A DNA stretch of 64,000 nt from PALSA-350 sp963794165 (GTDB lineage Bacteria > Acidobacteriota > Terriglobia > Terriglobales > Acidobacteriaceae), in the NCBI GenBank assembly GCA_963794165.1, contig CAWCCT010000007.1:558001-622000 (forward strand), in the 5' to 3' direction. The translations under genes were made by a program, and so were the position numbers. The notes below the pieces were generated by a model that was not told where the DNA came from, made no database searches, and saw nothing but the letters and a program-made list of their open reading frames with translations. Of the stretch, positions 37,037 through 45,574 are shown one piece after another; position 1 is the stretch's first letter, and every line of letters starts with the position of its first letter.

Positions 37037-38137
37037 CTATGGTGCGACTCTGTTAGCGGCCAAGTCCCCTTCTTTCACATCGTCCTGAATCAGGTATTCC
37101 CGGATTAGCACCGACACCAGCACTGCCGTCGGCACCGCGATCATTGCTCCCACCACGCCGGCCAGCTTGGAGCCCATCAGCAGCGCGACCAGCACGCCCA
37201 GCGCGGGAAGGTCTACGCTGCTCTTCATGATGCGCGGAGTCAGGTAAGAGGTCTCAACCTGGGCATAAATGGCATAAAAAATTGCCACCCCTGCTACTTT
37301 CTCCCAGGAATCAATGGCTGCCGCCAGCAAAACCAGGGCCATCGAGACCATGGCGCCAACAATGGGGATGATGTTCAAAGCGCCCATCAGCACCGCCAGC
37401 GCGTAAGCGTAACGGACCTTAAGCAGCACAAACACGATAAGGCTGCACAGCCCGAGGATAAGCATGAGTCCGCCTTGCCCCAAGAGCCATTTACCCATGC
37501 GCACGTCGGCGCGCAGCAGGGTACTGTTCAGCCTCCCTCTGGCGGGCATGGGGATAAAGGACAGCACCCAGTGATAGGCCTCATCTCCTTCCAGCATGAA
37601 ATAGACGGTGAGAAAGATGATTGCCCCGATGTCGGCAAGTTGCCCCGCCCAGCCGCTGATAGAGAGGAAAAGGTATTCCGCGAAGTTGGAGGCGAATCCC
37701 TGCAGCTTGGCATAGATACCGGAAAGGTTGATGTGAGAAACAAATGGGAATCTGTGCAGCCGGTCGAGCAATTGGGGCCCGCGCGTGGGCAGCTCCCTGA
37801 TCAGCGCTTGCACGTCGTGCAGGACCGGCGGCAGGGCGAAGGCAATAAACAGGGTGGTCGCAGTCCCTATGCTGACCAAAAGGAAGAGGATGGCCAGGCC
37901 ACGGCCGGGATGCCATCCCCGGATGTTGATGCGCATAATGCCACGAATCACGGGGGTGAAGACGACGGCGAAAAGCGCGCTGACGTAGAGCAACAACAGT
38001 ATTTCGCGCATCAGGTAGGCGATCGCCAAGATCAGGCCGAGGGCAAAGGCGAAGACGATATACCCGCGCACCGAGCGCGCTCGCGTCGCCTGGGTGGGGA
38101 CGACGACCGGTTCCACGCGTACTTCAGGACTCACCAT
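37037..38137 (-). CDS. AI-2E (PerM/YdiK) family transporter
   Basis: A 366-residue membrane protein with about eight helices: VFAFALGLILAIAYLMREIL, YVSALFAVVFTPVIRGI, LAILFLLVSIGTATTLFIAF, IGAIIFLTVYFMLEGDE, LGQGGLMLILGLCSLIVFVL, AVLMGALNIIPIVGAMVSMA, and LPALGVLVALLMGSKLAGVVGA. The run GALNIIPIVGAMV and GSKLAGVVGAMIAVP are typical. The family includes exporters of small molecules and Na+/H+ antiporters; the substrate here is unknown. It follows aroK by 6 bp, so both are on one transcript. Confidence 0.9.
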   Translation of the reverse strand: MVSPEVRVEPVVVPTQATRARSVRGYIVFAFALGLILAIAYLMREILLLLYVSALFAVVFTPVIRGIMRINIRGWHPGRGLAILFLLVSIGTATTLFIAFALPPVLHDVQALIRELPTRGPQLLDRLHRFPFVSHINLSGIYAKLQGFASNFAEYLFLSISGWAGQLADIGAIIFLTVYFMLEGDEAYHWVLSFIPMPARGRLNSTLLRADVRMGKWLLGQGGLMLILGLCSLIVFVLLKVRYAYALAVLMGALNIIPIVGAMVSMALVLLAAAIDSWEKVAGVAIFYAIYAQVETSYLTPRIMKSSVDLPALGVLVALLMGSKLAGVVGAMIAVPTAVLVSVLIREYLIQDDVKEGDLAANRVAP

Positions 38138-38143
38138 GAGTTA

Positions 38144-38680
38144 CTACCTTATCTCGATTAGCCGCAGGAGCGAGACCTGCGCAAGTACTCGATCGGCTAC
38201 TTCCTGTGGCGCCAGGCCTGAGGTTGTCACCGTGACGTGGGCCGCGCGGTAATGGGGCAGGCGTCGGGCATGACGGGCTTCCACCGCCTCTGGCGCGGCC
38301 AGCAAGGGCCGCGTTTTTCCCTCAGCCGTGCACCGCGCCAGCAGCTCGGGCAGTTCGGCGTGGAGGAAAACCACGCAGTTTCCTGGCGAATGGACGAGGA
38401 GCGATCGTGTGGATTCGTCTTCCACCGTGCCGCCTCCGAGCGCCAGCACGATCTGTTCTTCGTGGTTCAGTTGCTGAACCGCATCCTGCTCTCGCCGCCG
38501 GAACTCTGCTTCGCCGTATTCGTGGAATATCTCCGCTACCGTACGTTGGCTGGATTTCTCAATAACCCGGTCCAGGTCGACGAACCTCCAGCCCAGGTCT
38601 CGGGCGAGGATTTCGCCGACTGTAGATTTCCCCGCGCCCATGAAACCGGTCAAAATCAGCCGGGAGAGCCGCTGTGCCAT
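38144..38680 (-). CDS. aroK: Shikimate kinase
   Basis: Phosphorylates shikimate on the way to chorismate. Start ATG 38680 (MAQRLSRLILTGFMGAGKS). Walker A GFMGAGKSTVG, the shikimate-binding RFVDLDRVIEKSSQRTVAEIF, the EAEFRRRE helix, VLALGGGTVEDESTR (the family's GGG loop) and lid Arg region EGKTRPLLA. Length 178, normal. The frame stays open upstream for 70 more residues, but that part is the translated repeat at 38.7-38.9 kb and should not be annotated as protein. Last 6 bp before the AI-2E gene suggest an operon. Confidence 0.93.
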   Translation of the reverse strand: MAQRLSRLILTGFMGAGKSTVGEILARDLGWRFVDLDRVIEKSSQRTVAEIFHEYGEAEFRRREQDAVQQLNHEEQIVLALGGGTVEDESTRSLLVHSPGNCVVFLHAELPELLARCTAEGKTRPLLAAPEAVEARHARRLPHYRAAHVTVTTSGLAPQEVADRVLAQVSLLRLIEIR

Positions 38681-38719
38681 CTGCGGATTATAGAGTGCGG
38701 CCAGGGAAGGACGAGTGCC

Positions 38720-39150
38720 CTCGTTTCCACGCGTAAACCGCAGGTCCCGAAAAACATTCCCAAGAAAGATCCGCTGAACTGCAGATCCCTCGGCTGCGCT
38801 CGGGATGACAAAGGGGAGAGTTGCGCTTGGGTCAGCGTCTGATGCTGGTTGAGCGAACTGCAGATCTCTCGAGTGCGCTCGGGATGACAAAGGGGGGAGT
38901 TGCGCTTGGGTCAGCGTCTGATGCTGGTTGAGCGAACTGCAGATCTCTCGAGTGCGCTCGGGATGACAAAGGGGGGAGTGGCGCTTCGATCAGCGCCGGA
39001 TGCTGGTTGTGAAAGGCTTCTTCGGCAATCGCTTTCCTTGGAAGCTTTACTCTCCCCTTTGTCATCCCGAGCGCAGCCGAGGGATCTGCAGTTCAGCGGA
39101 TCTTTCTTGGGAATGTTTTTCGGGATCTGCGGTTTACGTGTGGGAACGAG
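38720..39150. repeat. Composite repeat: 79-bp tandem triplicate inside 100-bp inverted arms
   Basis: The arms 38720-38819 and 39051-39150 are inverted copies of about 100 nt with about three mismatches. Three direct units of exactly 79 bp begin at 38776, 38855 and 38934, each opening with GAACTGCAGATC; the first belongs partly to the left arm. The third is the most diverged. The arms contain the palindromic pieces CTCGGCTGCGCTCGGGATGA and its complement, a sequence seen widely in acidobacterial intergenic repeats. It fills the gap between aroK and the FAD oxidoreductase. Confidence 0.93.
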
Positions 39151-39169
39151 ATGCAGATCCCCCTTTTTG

Positions 39170-40549
39170 TTAGTGCCTGCCCAGGTATTCGGCCAGCCGG
39201 GCATCGATCGGACGCGGGCGGCCGGCCTCAGCGGCTTCATCGATGCGCAGAAATGCGCCCTGCATATAGCGCACAACCAGCCAACGCAGTGGTTCCATTT
39301 CCCAGTTTGGAGACCGTCTTTGGGCCAGCGGAAGCGTCTCCAGGCCAGTCTGTTGCCCGTTGATCAGGCCGGCGAGCAGCCGTCCGGCGAGGTTGCTGGT
39401 GGAAACCCCTTGTCCGGTGTAGCCCATGATCGCGCCGATGCGGGTGCTCGGGTCAAAGCGTACCGCCGGCATCCAATCCCGCGGCATCGCCACCGGGCCG
39501 CCCCACGCATGCGTGAAACCGATACCCGCCAGCGCGGGAAACCACTCCACCAACGAGTGCTGGATCATCTTTACCGTCGCATCATGGGTGTCCTGCTGAT
39601 CGGTGATTTTCGAGCCGAAGGCGTACGGAGCGCCGCGGCTGCCAAACAGAACCCGCCCATCCGCAGTCTTGGTCAGATATACGACGGTGTTGCGGGTGGA
39701 GGAGACGCTTTCTCCGCCCTTCCATCCGATCTGCGACCACTGGCCGGCAGTCAACGGTTCCGTCAGCGAGATCAGGGAATAAACCGGGAGGAGCGTCCGG
39801 TGCAGGCGCGGAAAGCGTGTCAGATAAGCCTCTCCGGCGAGCACGATCGCACGTTGAGCGCGCAGCTCTCCACCAGGCGTGACCAGGCTCCCAGGCTTGA
39901 ACTCGGTCACCGGCGTCTGCTCATAGATGACCCCTCCGCGCGCCTCGACCGCTCGCGCCAGGCCGCGCACCAGGCGCGCCGGATGCAGGCTTGCTCCATC
40001 ACGGGTAAACAGTCCACCATGGACATTGGTTACACGAATGCGTTCCGCGGCCTCTTCGCCGCTGAGCATTTGGTAGCGATCCGCAAGCCCCAATCGTTCA
40101 TGGGCCGCGTAGGTCGACCGGAGACCTGGTAACTGATGTTGACCGCGCGCCAGCGTCAGGACGCCGCCCTTATGGAACCGCGCATCGATTTGCTCTTCGT
40201 TACAGACGCGGCCCACCTCATCCACCGAGTCGCGCATGGCCAGCAGCAGATTTCGCGCCGCTACCGCCCCGAAGCGCTTCTGCAAAACGCCCGCGCTCAG
40301 GGGAAAGTTTGGGGAACACCAGCCTCCGTTGCGTCCCGAGGCGCCGAAGCCGGCGATCTGCTTATCGACCACCGCGACGCGTAATGCGGGCTCGTGACGG
40401 AGCAAGTAATAAGCCGTCCACAACCCGGAGAAGCCGGCTCCGAGGATGGCTACATCTACATCCGCTGAACGCGCCAGCGCCGGACGCGGCGTTAAGGGCT
40501 CGCCCGAATCCTCCAGCCAGAAGCTGTAGCTCCGATAATCTCGCATCAC
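39170..40549 (-). CDS. FAD-dependent oxidoreductase of the DAO family
   Basis: A 459-residue flavoprotein. The N-terminal FAD motif is VDVAILGAGFSGLWTAYYLLRHEP, then VVDKQIAGFGASGRNGGWCSPNFP, GASLHPARLVRGLARAVEARG, AQRAIVLAGEAYLTRFP, and the C-terminal FAD contact GAIMGYTGQGVSTSNLAGRLLAGLI. This is the layout of the OrdL/PuuB gamma-glutamylputrescine oxidase-like group that oxidises primary or secondary amines; the substrate here is unproven. Start overlaps the upstream EamA stop (GTGATG at 40549-40544). It ends beside the composite repeat. End of the leftward redox cluster. Confidence 0.85.
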   Translation of the reverse strand: MMRDYRSYSFWLEDSGEPLTPRPALARSADVDVAILGAGFSGLWTAYYLLRHEPALRVAVVDKQIAGFGASGRNGGWCSPNFPLSAGVLQKRFGAVAARNLLLAMRDSVDEVGRVCNEEQIDARFHKGGVLTLARGQHQLPGLRSTYAAHERLGLADRYQMLSGEEAAERIRVTNVHGGLFTRDGASLHPARLVRGLARAVEARGGVIYEQTPVTEFKPGSLVTPGGELRAQRAIVLAGEAYLTRFPRLHRTLLPVYSLISLTEPLTAGQWSQIGWKGGESVSSTRNTVVYLTKTADGRVLFGSRGAPYAFGSKITDQQDTHDATVKMIQHSLVEWFPALAGIGFTHAWGGPVAMPRDWMPAVRFDPSTRIGAIMGYTGQGVSTSNLAGRLLAGLINGQQTGLETLPLAQRRSPNWEMEPLRWLVVRYMQGAFLRIDEAAEAGRPRPIDARLAEYLGRH

Positions 40550-40956
40550 CCTGCTAACAGAAACCCGGCCAGCAACGCACAGGCAATGCCGAGTCCTTCA
40601 CGTGGGGTGATCTTCTCCTCGAGAAAGAGGACGCTCAAAACAATGGTGACCACCGGGTACAGGGACGACATGGCGATCACCGTCGAAACTTTGCCTTTTT
40701 CGATCGCCCAAAAGAAGCACAGAAAACCAATGAAATTAACAAAGCCGGCCGCGGCCGACCAGCCGAATCCCTGCGGCGACCACTCGACGTGGAATCGCTC
40801 CATCGTCAGCACCACCAGTCCAAAGGCCATGACACCGACCGCCTGGAAAAGCAGCGTCTGCCGGGGACGTGTGTAGCCTGACGCCAGCTTGCTGAAAACT
40901 CCCCACACGCCCCATGCCGTCAGGGTAAAGACTGCATACAGGATCCAAGGCTTCAT
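40546..40956 (-). CDS. EamA/DMT family half-size transporter
   Basis: 136 residues with one EamA repeat, about four or five helices: ILYAVFTLTAWGVWGVFSKL, LFQAVGVMAFGLVVLTMERF, SAAAGFVNFIGFLCFFWAIE, VIAMSSLYPVVTIVLSVLFL, GLGIACALLAGFLLAG. The motif EKGKVSTVIAMSSLYPVVTIVLS is typical. Half-size members pair to form a 10-helix drug/metabolite transporter. It overlaps its neighbours by one to four bases, so it is coupled with the sugar dehydrogenase and the FAD oxidoreductase; a role in moving a substrate or product is inferred. Confidence 0.85.
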   Translation of the reverse strand: MKPWILYAVFTLTAWGVWGVFSKLASGYTRPRQTLLFQAVGVMAFGLVVLTMERFHVEWSPQGFGWSAAAGFVNFIGFLCFFWAIEKGKVSTVIAMSSLYPVVTIVLSVLFLEEKITPREGLGIACALLAGFLLAG

Positions 40957-42719
40957 CAGGGATGACTCAGAGCCCAGATGTACGCAGCCAGGGCGTTTAC
41001 CTGGTCAGGCGTAAGCTGTGCTCCTCCCATGGGTGGCATTGGGCTGCGATATTCTTTTGGCTGCATCACGCCCTCGGTGATCGTCTTGGCGATTCCGGCA
41101 GAGCTGCCATCGCTCCACAGCCACTTGCTGTCGGTTAAGTCGGGACCCAGGGGACTTCCTTTGCCGCTTGACCCGTGGCAGCCAGTGCACGACGCTCCGC
41201 CCACTTGACCGTGGTAAATCTGATCCCCCAGCGCCACCATCTCTGAGGTTGCACCCGGCGGGACTTTAAGCCCGGCATCCGGATTCGTGCCCTCGGGCGG
41301 TTTGGCGTTGGCCGTGTCGATAGGTCCGGGGGAAGCCGAGGCGCTCGGGCAGGGAGTTGTCTTCGGCCCGCCACCAGCGGCGCCACCCACATAAACCACC
41401 CGATAAATCCGTCCTTTCAAATCGTCGGAGATGTAGAGCGAGCCGTCCGGTCCGACCGCGAGGCCACTGGGACGATATACCGCCTTCTCCGGGGTCTCCA
41501 CCGCTCCTGCAAATCCGTCGGCAAATACTTCACATGCACCCGATGCCTTGGCACCGGCGAGCGGCTGAAAGACCACGTTGTAGCCACTCTGGGCAAAAGG
41601 TGCCCTATCCCATGAACCATGGAAGGCGATGAACACGCCGTTGCGGTAGTGGGCCGGGAACTGTTTCTGGTCGTAGAACACCGCTGCATTCGGTGCCCAG
41701 TGCGCCGGAAAAGCCGCCACCGGGGGAATCTTGTTGGCGCAAACGCCTATCTTACGTCCACCGTCTCCGCCGTATTCAGGCGCCAGTACCAGCTTCTGTT
41801 GCACCGCGTCGTAGTAGCACTCCGGCCAGCCGTAGTCTCCGCCCTGCTTCAAAAGCAGCAGCTCTTCCGCCGGCAACGTGGCTTCTTGTTCCAGCTTGTA
41901 GAGGTCCGGCCAATTCGCATGCAGCTGGTCTCGCCCGTGTTGGGTCACAAACAAGCGCTTGCCGGCGGAGTCGATGGCGAACCCCTCGCCATTGCGGATA
42001 CCGGTCGCGTAGCGATCGGCCGGCGTGAACGGCTGGTTCGTCTTGTTGGCGTCATAGCGCCAGATACCGCCCCGGGTTTCCAGTTCGGTGCAAGGGTCTG
42101 CCCCGGGCGACTTGAGGGTACGATTTTTCAGTTGGCAGGAGTTGGTGGCCGTGCCCACATCGACGTACATGGAACCGTCCGCGGTGATAGCGAAGGGATG
42201 CATGGGGTGGTCGCCCCCCAGGGGCAATCCGGAAACCACGGTAGGAGAAACAGAACCGTGAGGCACGATGGATCCCGCAGTCAACTCATAGCGCACAATG
42301 CGATCGTTGATCTCCGCGTAGATCGCCCCTTTGTAGAGACCGATGCCGCTACCGCCGGCTCCGCCGGTTTCAATACTGTCGCCGAAACGCTCGATGACGT
42401 CAGCTTTGCCCGAGCCCGTCTTGTCCTGGAGGGCGACCAGAAATCCGCCGGCAGGCGGCTTATCTCCCGGCGGATAGTAATCGCCGGACCACGTATTGAC
42501 GTACACCACTCCGTTTGGGGCCACCACCATCTGCCGGGCGTGACCGATCTTATCGGCGAATATGGTGGCGCAAAAACCTGCGGGTAATTTCAATCCGCTA
42601 TCGCTCGGGCACTCCTGGCTTTTCGTTTGGGCGGTCGATTGATCTGTCGCCAGCGACGTGCATATGCACAAGGCGCCAACCGCGGTCAAAACAGGCAGCA
42701 GAGTTCTAGACAATCGCAT
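40956..42719 (-). CDS. PQQ-dependent sugar dehydrogenase fused to cytochrome c
   Basis: 587 residues with a signal peptide (MRLSRTLLPVLTAVGALCICTSLA). The main domain is a soluble-GDH/sorbosone dehydrogenase-type beta propeller: AGFCATIFADKIGHARQMVVAPNGVVYVNT, ATGIRNGEGFAIDSAGKRLFVTQHGRDQ, GYGDYGWPECYYD-like QGGDYGWPECYYDA, FHGSWDR and PSGLAVGPDGSLYISDD. A Pro-rich linker leads to a haem domain with CTGCHGSSGKGSPLGPDL and, as the axial Met, a residue in PMPPMGG. It should oxidise a sugar or alcohol in the periplasm and pass electrons directly to its own haem. Overlaps eamA by one base. Confidence 0.86.
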   Translation of the reverse strand: MRLSRTLLPVLTAVGALCICTSLATDQSTAQTKSQECPSDSGLKLPAGFCATIFADKIGHARQMVVAPNGVVYVNTWSGDYYPPGDKPPAGGFLVALQDKTGSGKADVIERFGDSIETGGAGGSGIGLYKGAIYAEINDRIVRYELTAGSIVPHGSVSPTVVSGLPLGGDHPMHPFAITADGSMYVDVGTATNSCQLKNRTLKSPGADPCTELETRGGIWRYDANKTNQPFTPADRYATGIRNGEGFAIDSAGKRLFVTQHGRDQLHANWPDLYKLEQEATLPAEELLLLKQGGDYGWPECYYDAVQQKLVLAPEYGGDGGRKIGVCANKIPPVAAFPAHWAPNAAVFYDQKQFPAHYRNGVFIAFHGSWDRAPFAQSGYNVVFQPLAGAKASGACEVFADGFAGAVETPEKAVYRPSGLAVGPDGSLYISDDLKGRIYRVVYVGGAAGGGPKTTPCPSASASPGPIDTANAKPPEGTNPDAGLKVPPGATSEMVALGDQIYHGQVGGASCTGCHGSSGKGSPLGPDLTDSKWLWSDGSSAGIAKTITEGVMQPKEYRSPMPPMGGAQLTPDQVNALAAYIWALSHP

Positions 42720-42787
42720 AGAGTGCCTTTCTTAGCGAAAAGACGAGTGCCCCATGTTCGCCAAAGCGCACATGGGCTGAAAAAGAA

Positions 42788-42802
42788 GGGGCGAAGCCCC
42801 TC
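42788..42802 (-). terminator. Intrinsic terminator after the PQQ dehydrogenase
   Basis: On the minus strand AGGGGC-TTC-GCCCCT is followed by TCTTTTTC, 82 bp after the PQQ dehydrogenase stop. It would separate that gene from the downstream sugar dehydrogenase in the same cluster. Confidence 0.7.
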
Positions 42803-42883
42803 CCTTGCTTTTACTAATTGCCCGGAGTCTGACTCAGTTGAAAGATAAAGCTAGAAAAACATTATGTTCTAGTCGCCGGCCTT

Positions 42884-44470
42884 TTAGCGGCCCTTCGCGA
42901 CCGCATTTTTCGGCGTGACTTCGTTTTCCGGCAGTGCCCACGCAAACAGCACGCTGCCGCCGCTAGTCAGTAGATACTGGTGGCCATCAATCTCGTAGGT
43001 GATCGGAGAGCTCCCGATACGCGCTCCCGAGCCGGCATGCCAAAGTGTCTTGCCGGTGCTGGTTTCGAGCGCGAGAAAATTTCCCGTGGAATCCCCGGTA
43101 AAGGTTACCCCGGAGTCTGTAGTCAACACGCCAGAGCCCGAGCTTCCGGGGCCGAGTTCGTGGCTCCAACGAATCTTGCCCGTCTTGTAGTCGATCGCCT
43201 CCAGCACACCCTTGCCCCAGAGCCCATAATCCGCGCCCGCCCAGCCATACGCGCCATCCGCGTGTTTGTGGAAATAGACGCTGTAGCTGGGATGGGCACT
43301 CACGATGAACAGCCCAGTCTTGGGGTCAAAACTGGGCGACCGGTAGTTGGTCAAACCACCCTCGTCCGGCGCAATCAGGCGGCCGTCGGGCGCGGGCTCC
43401 TTGGCCGGGTCTGGAATCGGACGGCCTTCCTTATCTATTCCCTTGGTCCAGTTCACAGGTCCGAAGGGAACGGTCAGCAGGCTCTTGCCATTGGTGCGAT
43501 CGAGGACGAAAAAATATCCGTTGCGCGAAGCTTGCAGCAGCATCTTGTGCGGTTGACCGTGGAAAGTTCCATCCACGAGAACAGGTATCTCGACTGCATC
43601 CCAATCGTGAGTGTCATGCGGGGAAGGCTGAAAGGCCCACACCAGCTTGCCGGTGTCGGGGTTCAGGGCCACGATGCTGCAGGTGTTTTGGTCATCGCCC
43701 GGACGCGCGCTGCCGTCCAATACTGGCGTGGGATTCCCGGTTCCCCAGTAAATGAGGTTGAGGGTGGGGTCATAGGTCCCCGCCATCCAGGTTGTGCCTC
43801 CGGTAGTCACGCCGGGGCCTGGCGGAGGAGTGACGTTCCATTGCCATTGAATTGTGCCGGTCTCCGGATCCACCGACTTGAGGAACATGGGCAGGTTGTC
43901 CATATCGCCGCCCACGCCCACGATGACGTGATTGCCCACGATGAAAGGGGCCTCGGTCGCCCAGTAGCCCTTCTCCACATCGGCCAGCTCGATAATCCAG
44001 CGAACCTTGCCGTCTTTGGCGTTGAGAGAGATCAGGTGTGCGTCCGGGGAGATGAAAAAGATCCAATCCTTATAGATGGCAACGCCACGCTGGCCGATAT
44101 GGTCGCCTTTGTTTGGCTGGTAGGTGTAGTGCCAAAGCAGATGGCTTGAACGCGCGTCGATCGCCCAGACATTGTCCGGCACGGTGAAGTACAGCACGCC
44201 ATCGACCAATATGGGCGTCGATTTAATCTCTGCCGGCTGATTTGTCTGAAAGGCCCAGGCCAGGCTCAGATCGGCAACATTTTGCGGCGTAATCTGTGTG
44301 AGGCGGCTATGGCGTTGCCCGGAGTAGTCGCCCTGGTATCCCGGCCAACTATCTGCCGGCGGGTGCAGAAGCATGGCTGCATCGACATTCTGGGCCTGCA
44401 GGGAATGCGGACTCGCAATCGCCACTGCTGCGCTCACGGCAAGAAGCAAACTACTCTTCAACCACTTCAT
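42884..44470 (-). CDS. PQQ-dependent alcohol-type dehydrogenase (quinoprotein)
   Basis: 528 residues, signal peptide ending SLQAQ. Propeller landmarks: SWPGYQGDYSGQRHSRLTQI, INWAIDARSSHLLWHYTY, LISLNAKDGKVRW, YWATEAPFIVGNHVIVG, YWGTGNPTPVLDGSARPGDD, ALNPDTGKLVWAFQPSPHDTHDWDA (the large-subunit motif), GYFFVLDRTNG and NFLALETSTGKTLWHAGSGARIGSSPI. This is the group of methanol/ethanol dehydrogenases. The vicinal Cys-Cys next to PQQ in classical enzymes is absent: the corresponding stretch reads GDHIGQRGVAIY. The upstream cytochrome c gene, 11 bp away, is the likely electron acceptor. Confidence 0.9.
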   Translation of the reverse strand: MKWLKSSLLLAVSAAVAIASPHSLQAQNVDAAMLLHPPADSWPGYQGDYSGQRHSRLTQITPQNVADLSLAWAFQTNQPAEIKSTPILVDGVLYFTVPDNVWAIDARSSHLLWHYTYQPNKGDHIGQRGVAIYKDWIFFISPDAHLISLNAKDGKVRWIIELADVEKGYWATEAPFIVGNHVIVGVGGDMDNLPMFLKSVDPETGTIQWQWNVTPPPGPGVTTGGTTWMAGTYDPTLNLIYWGTGNPTPVLDGSARPGDDQNTCSIVALNPDTGKLVWAFQPSPHDTHDWDAVEIPVLVDGTFHGQPHKMLLQASRNGYFFVLDRTNGKSLLTVPFGPVNWTKGIDKEGRPIPDPAKEPAPDGRLIAPDEGGLTNYRSPSFDPKTGLFIVSAHPSYSVYFHKHADGAYGWAGADYGLWGKGVLEAIDYKTGKIRWSHELGPGSSGSGVLTTDSGVTFTGDSTGNFLALETSTGKTLWHAGSGARIGSSPITYEIDGHQYLLTSGGSVLFAWALPENEVTPKNAVAKGR

Positions 44471-44481
44471 GATCTGGACCC

Positions 44482-45318
44482 CTAGCGCAGCGTTTGGATA
44501 TAAGCCATCAGGTTGTGGATATCGGCATCGGTGTATTTGCTGAACAGGGCCACGTGGGCTTCGACCGGGGCATCGACTTTGACTTTCACATCGCTCACCC
44601 TCCAGGACCGGTAAGTCCCTGTGGCGTCCCGCAATCCCACCGTGAATTCGTCCAGATACTCGAGCGTCCCGGCAACCGTTTCTCCCGAAGGCAGGGTCAC
44701 CGTCACCTTATTCTTCACATCTTTGGGGTACAGCATCCGCTCCTCCAGCTGCAGCCCCTCGTAACGGCTGGCGATACCGGCCAGGTCGCCGGTAGGGGAA
44801 TGGCAAGTGGCGCAGCCGCCCGGACCGTTGAAGTAGGCCTTTCCTGCCTCCGCATTTCCGGTTTGGAGATCCGACACATCCACCCCTTTGCGCTTGCCGT
44901 TTTGCGCCATGGCTTTGGTCTGTTGCAAGTGAATGAAGGCGGCCAGGTTCGTGATCTGCTCACTGGAGAATTGGAAGGCCGGCATCCCCTTGTCGGGGCG
45001 CCCATGCAGCACGACATCCCCGATCTTGTCTCCGCCTACGTCTGTGGTGACCAGCTTGGACCGGGTAAGGTCCGGACCTGTTTCCCCGCCCCCGGCGTCA
45101 CGGCCGTGACAAAACGCGCAATTCTGCTGGAAGAGGGAACCGCCGGCGGCAGCCGCCGCATCGGCAGGGTGGGCTGTGTCACCCCCATGGCTAGGTCCTG
45201 CATTTTGCGTTGTAGCCGGCGCCTGGCCGGTGGCAGCGTAGATGTGCAATTGCCGCCCCTGGTAGGCGGCCAGCCCTGCTATGGCCGCGAGCAACGCCAA
45301 CTTCCGAAACGTTTTCAT
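44482..45318 (-). CDS. Di-haem cytochrome c, electron partner of the PQQ dehydrogenase
   Basis: 278 residues with a signal peptide (MKTFRKLALLAAIAGLAAYQ). Two CxxCH sites: CAFCH (about 67-71) and CATCH (about 169-173). The first domain is a typical class I c-type cytochrome (GGSLFQQNCAFCHGRDAGGG, GRPDKGMPAFQFSSEQITNL with Met axial ligand). After the second haem lies a domain with VTVTLPSGETVAGTLEYLDEFTVGLRD, a small SH3-like fold often found in quinoprotein partners. 11 bp separate it from the dehydrogenase, so the pair forms an electron-transfer unit on the periplasmic side. Confidence 0.92.
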   Translation of the reverse strand: MKTFRKLALLAAIAGLAAYQGRQLHIYAATGQAPATTQNAGPSHGGDTAHPADAAAAAGGSLFQQNCAFCHGRDAGGGETGPDLTRSKLVTTDVGGDKIGDVVLHGRPDKGMPAFQFSSEQITNLAAFIHLQQTKAMAQNGKRKGVDVSDLQTGNAEAGKAYFNGPGGCATCHSPTGDLAGIASRYEGLQLEERMLYPKDVKNKVTVTLPSGETVAGTLEYLDEFTVGLRDATGTYRSWRVSDVKVKVDAPVEAHVALFSKYTDADIHNLMAYIQTLR

Positions 45319-45327
45319 CTTTTAAAC

Positions 45328-45560
45328 ACCACCTTCGCCGGTCATTTGGTCGCCACCGGCCACACAGCCCTTGCCATCTTCCTTGATCAACGACATTAAA
45401 TCCTGCTTCTGGCTGGCGTCCATGTCCAGTTCGCCGGTGGTGCTGGCGAATGATGACGACGTCAAAGTGGTTCAGCGCAGCCGCATATGGTTCGGGGAGA
45501 AGTTTATTGAGGATTGCCCGGGGACGCAATCGTTCCGGATTGGAACAGACCGGCTTTCGA
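45328..45560 (-). pseudogene. Remnant of a ThuA-like domain gene
   Basis: On the minus strand the pieces AALNHFDVVIF and TTGELDMDASQKQDLMSLIKEDGKGCV, joined across a frame change near 45437, read as the core of a ThuA (trehalose-utilisation) fold (FDAVVF..TTGELD....K..L..FI.DDGKG). Only about 60 recognisable residues are left; the N-terminal part has decayed and the C-terminal half is missing. A hairpin element (45575-45650) lies at the broken end. A later TAA near 45330 ends it just upstream of the cytochrome c gene. Confidence 0.55.
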
Positions 45561-45574
45561 AGGGAACCGGCTTC

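Noticed and set aside
38776..39012. CRISPR array from three regularly spaced units
   Set aside because: The units are contiguous 79-bp repeats with no unique spacers and there are no cas genes.
38681..39060. N-terminal extension of aroK and reading frames rich in SSRAHSRDLQF
   Set aside because: These are translations of the 79-bp and 100-bp repeats; the kinase fold starts at 38680.
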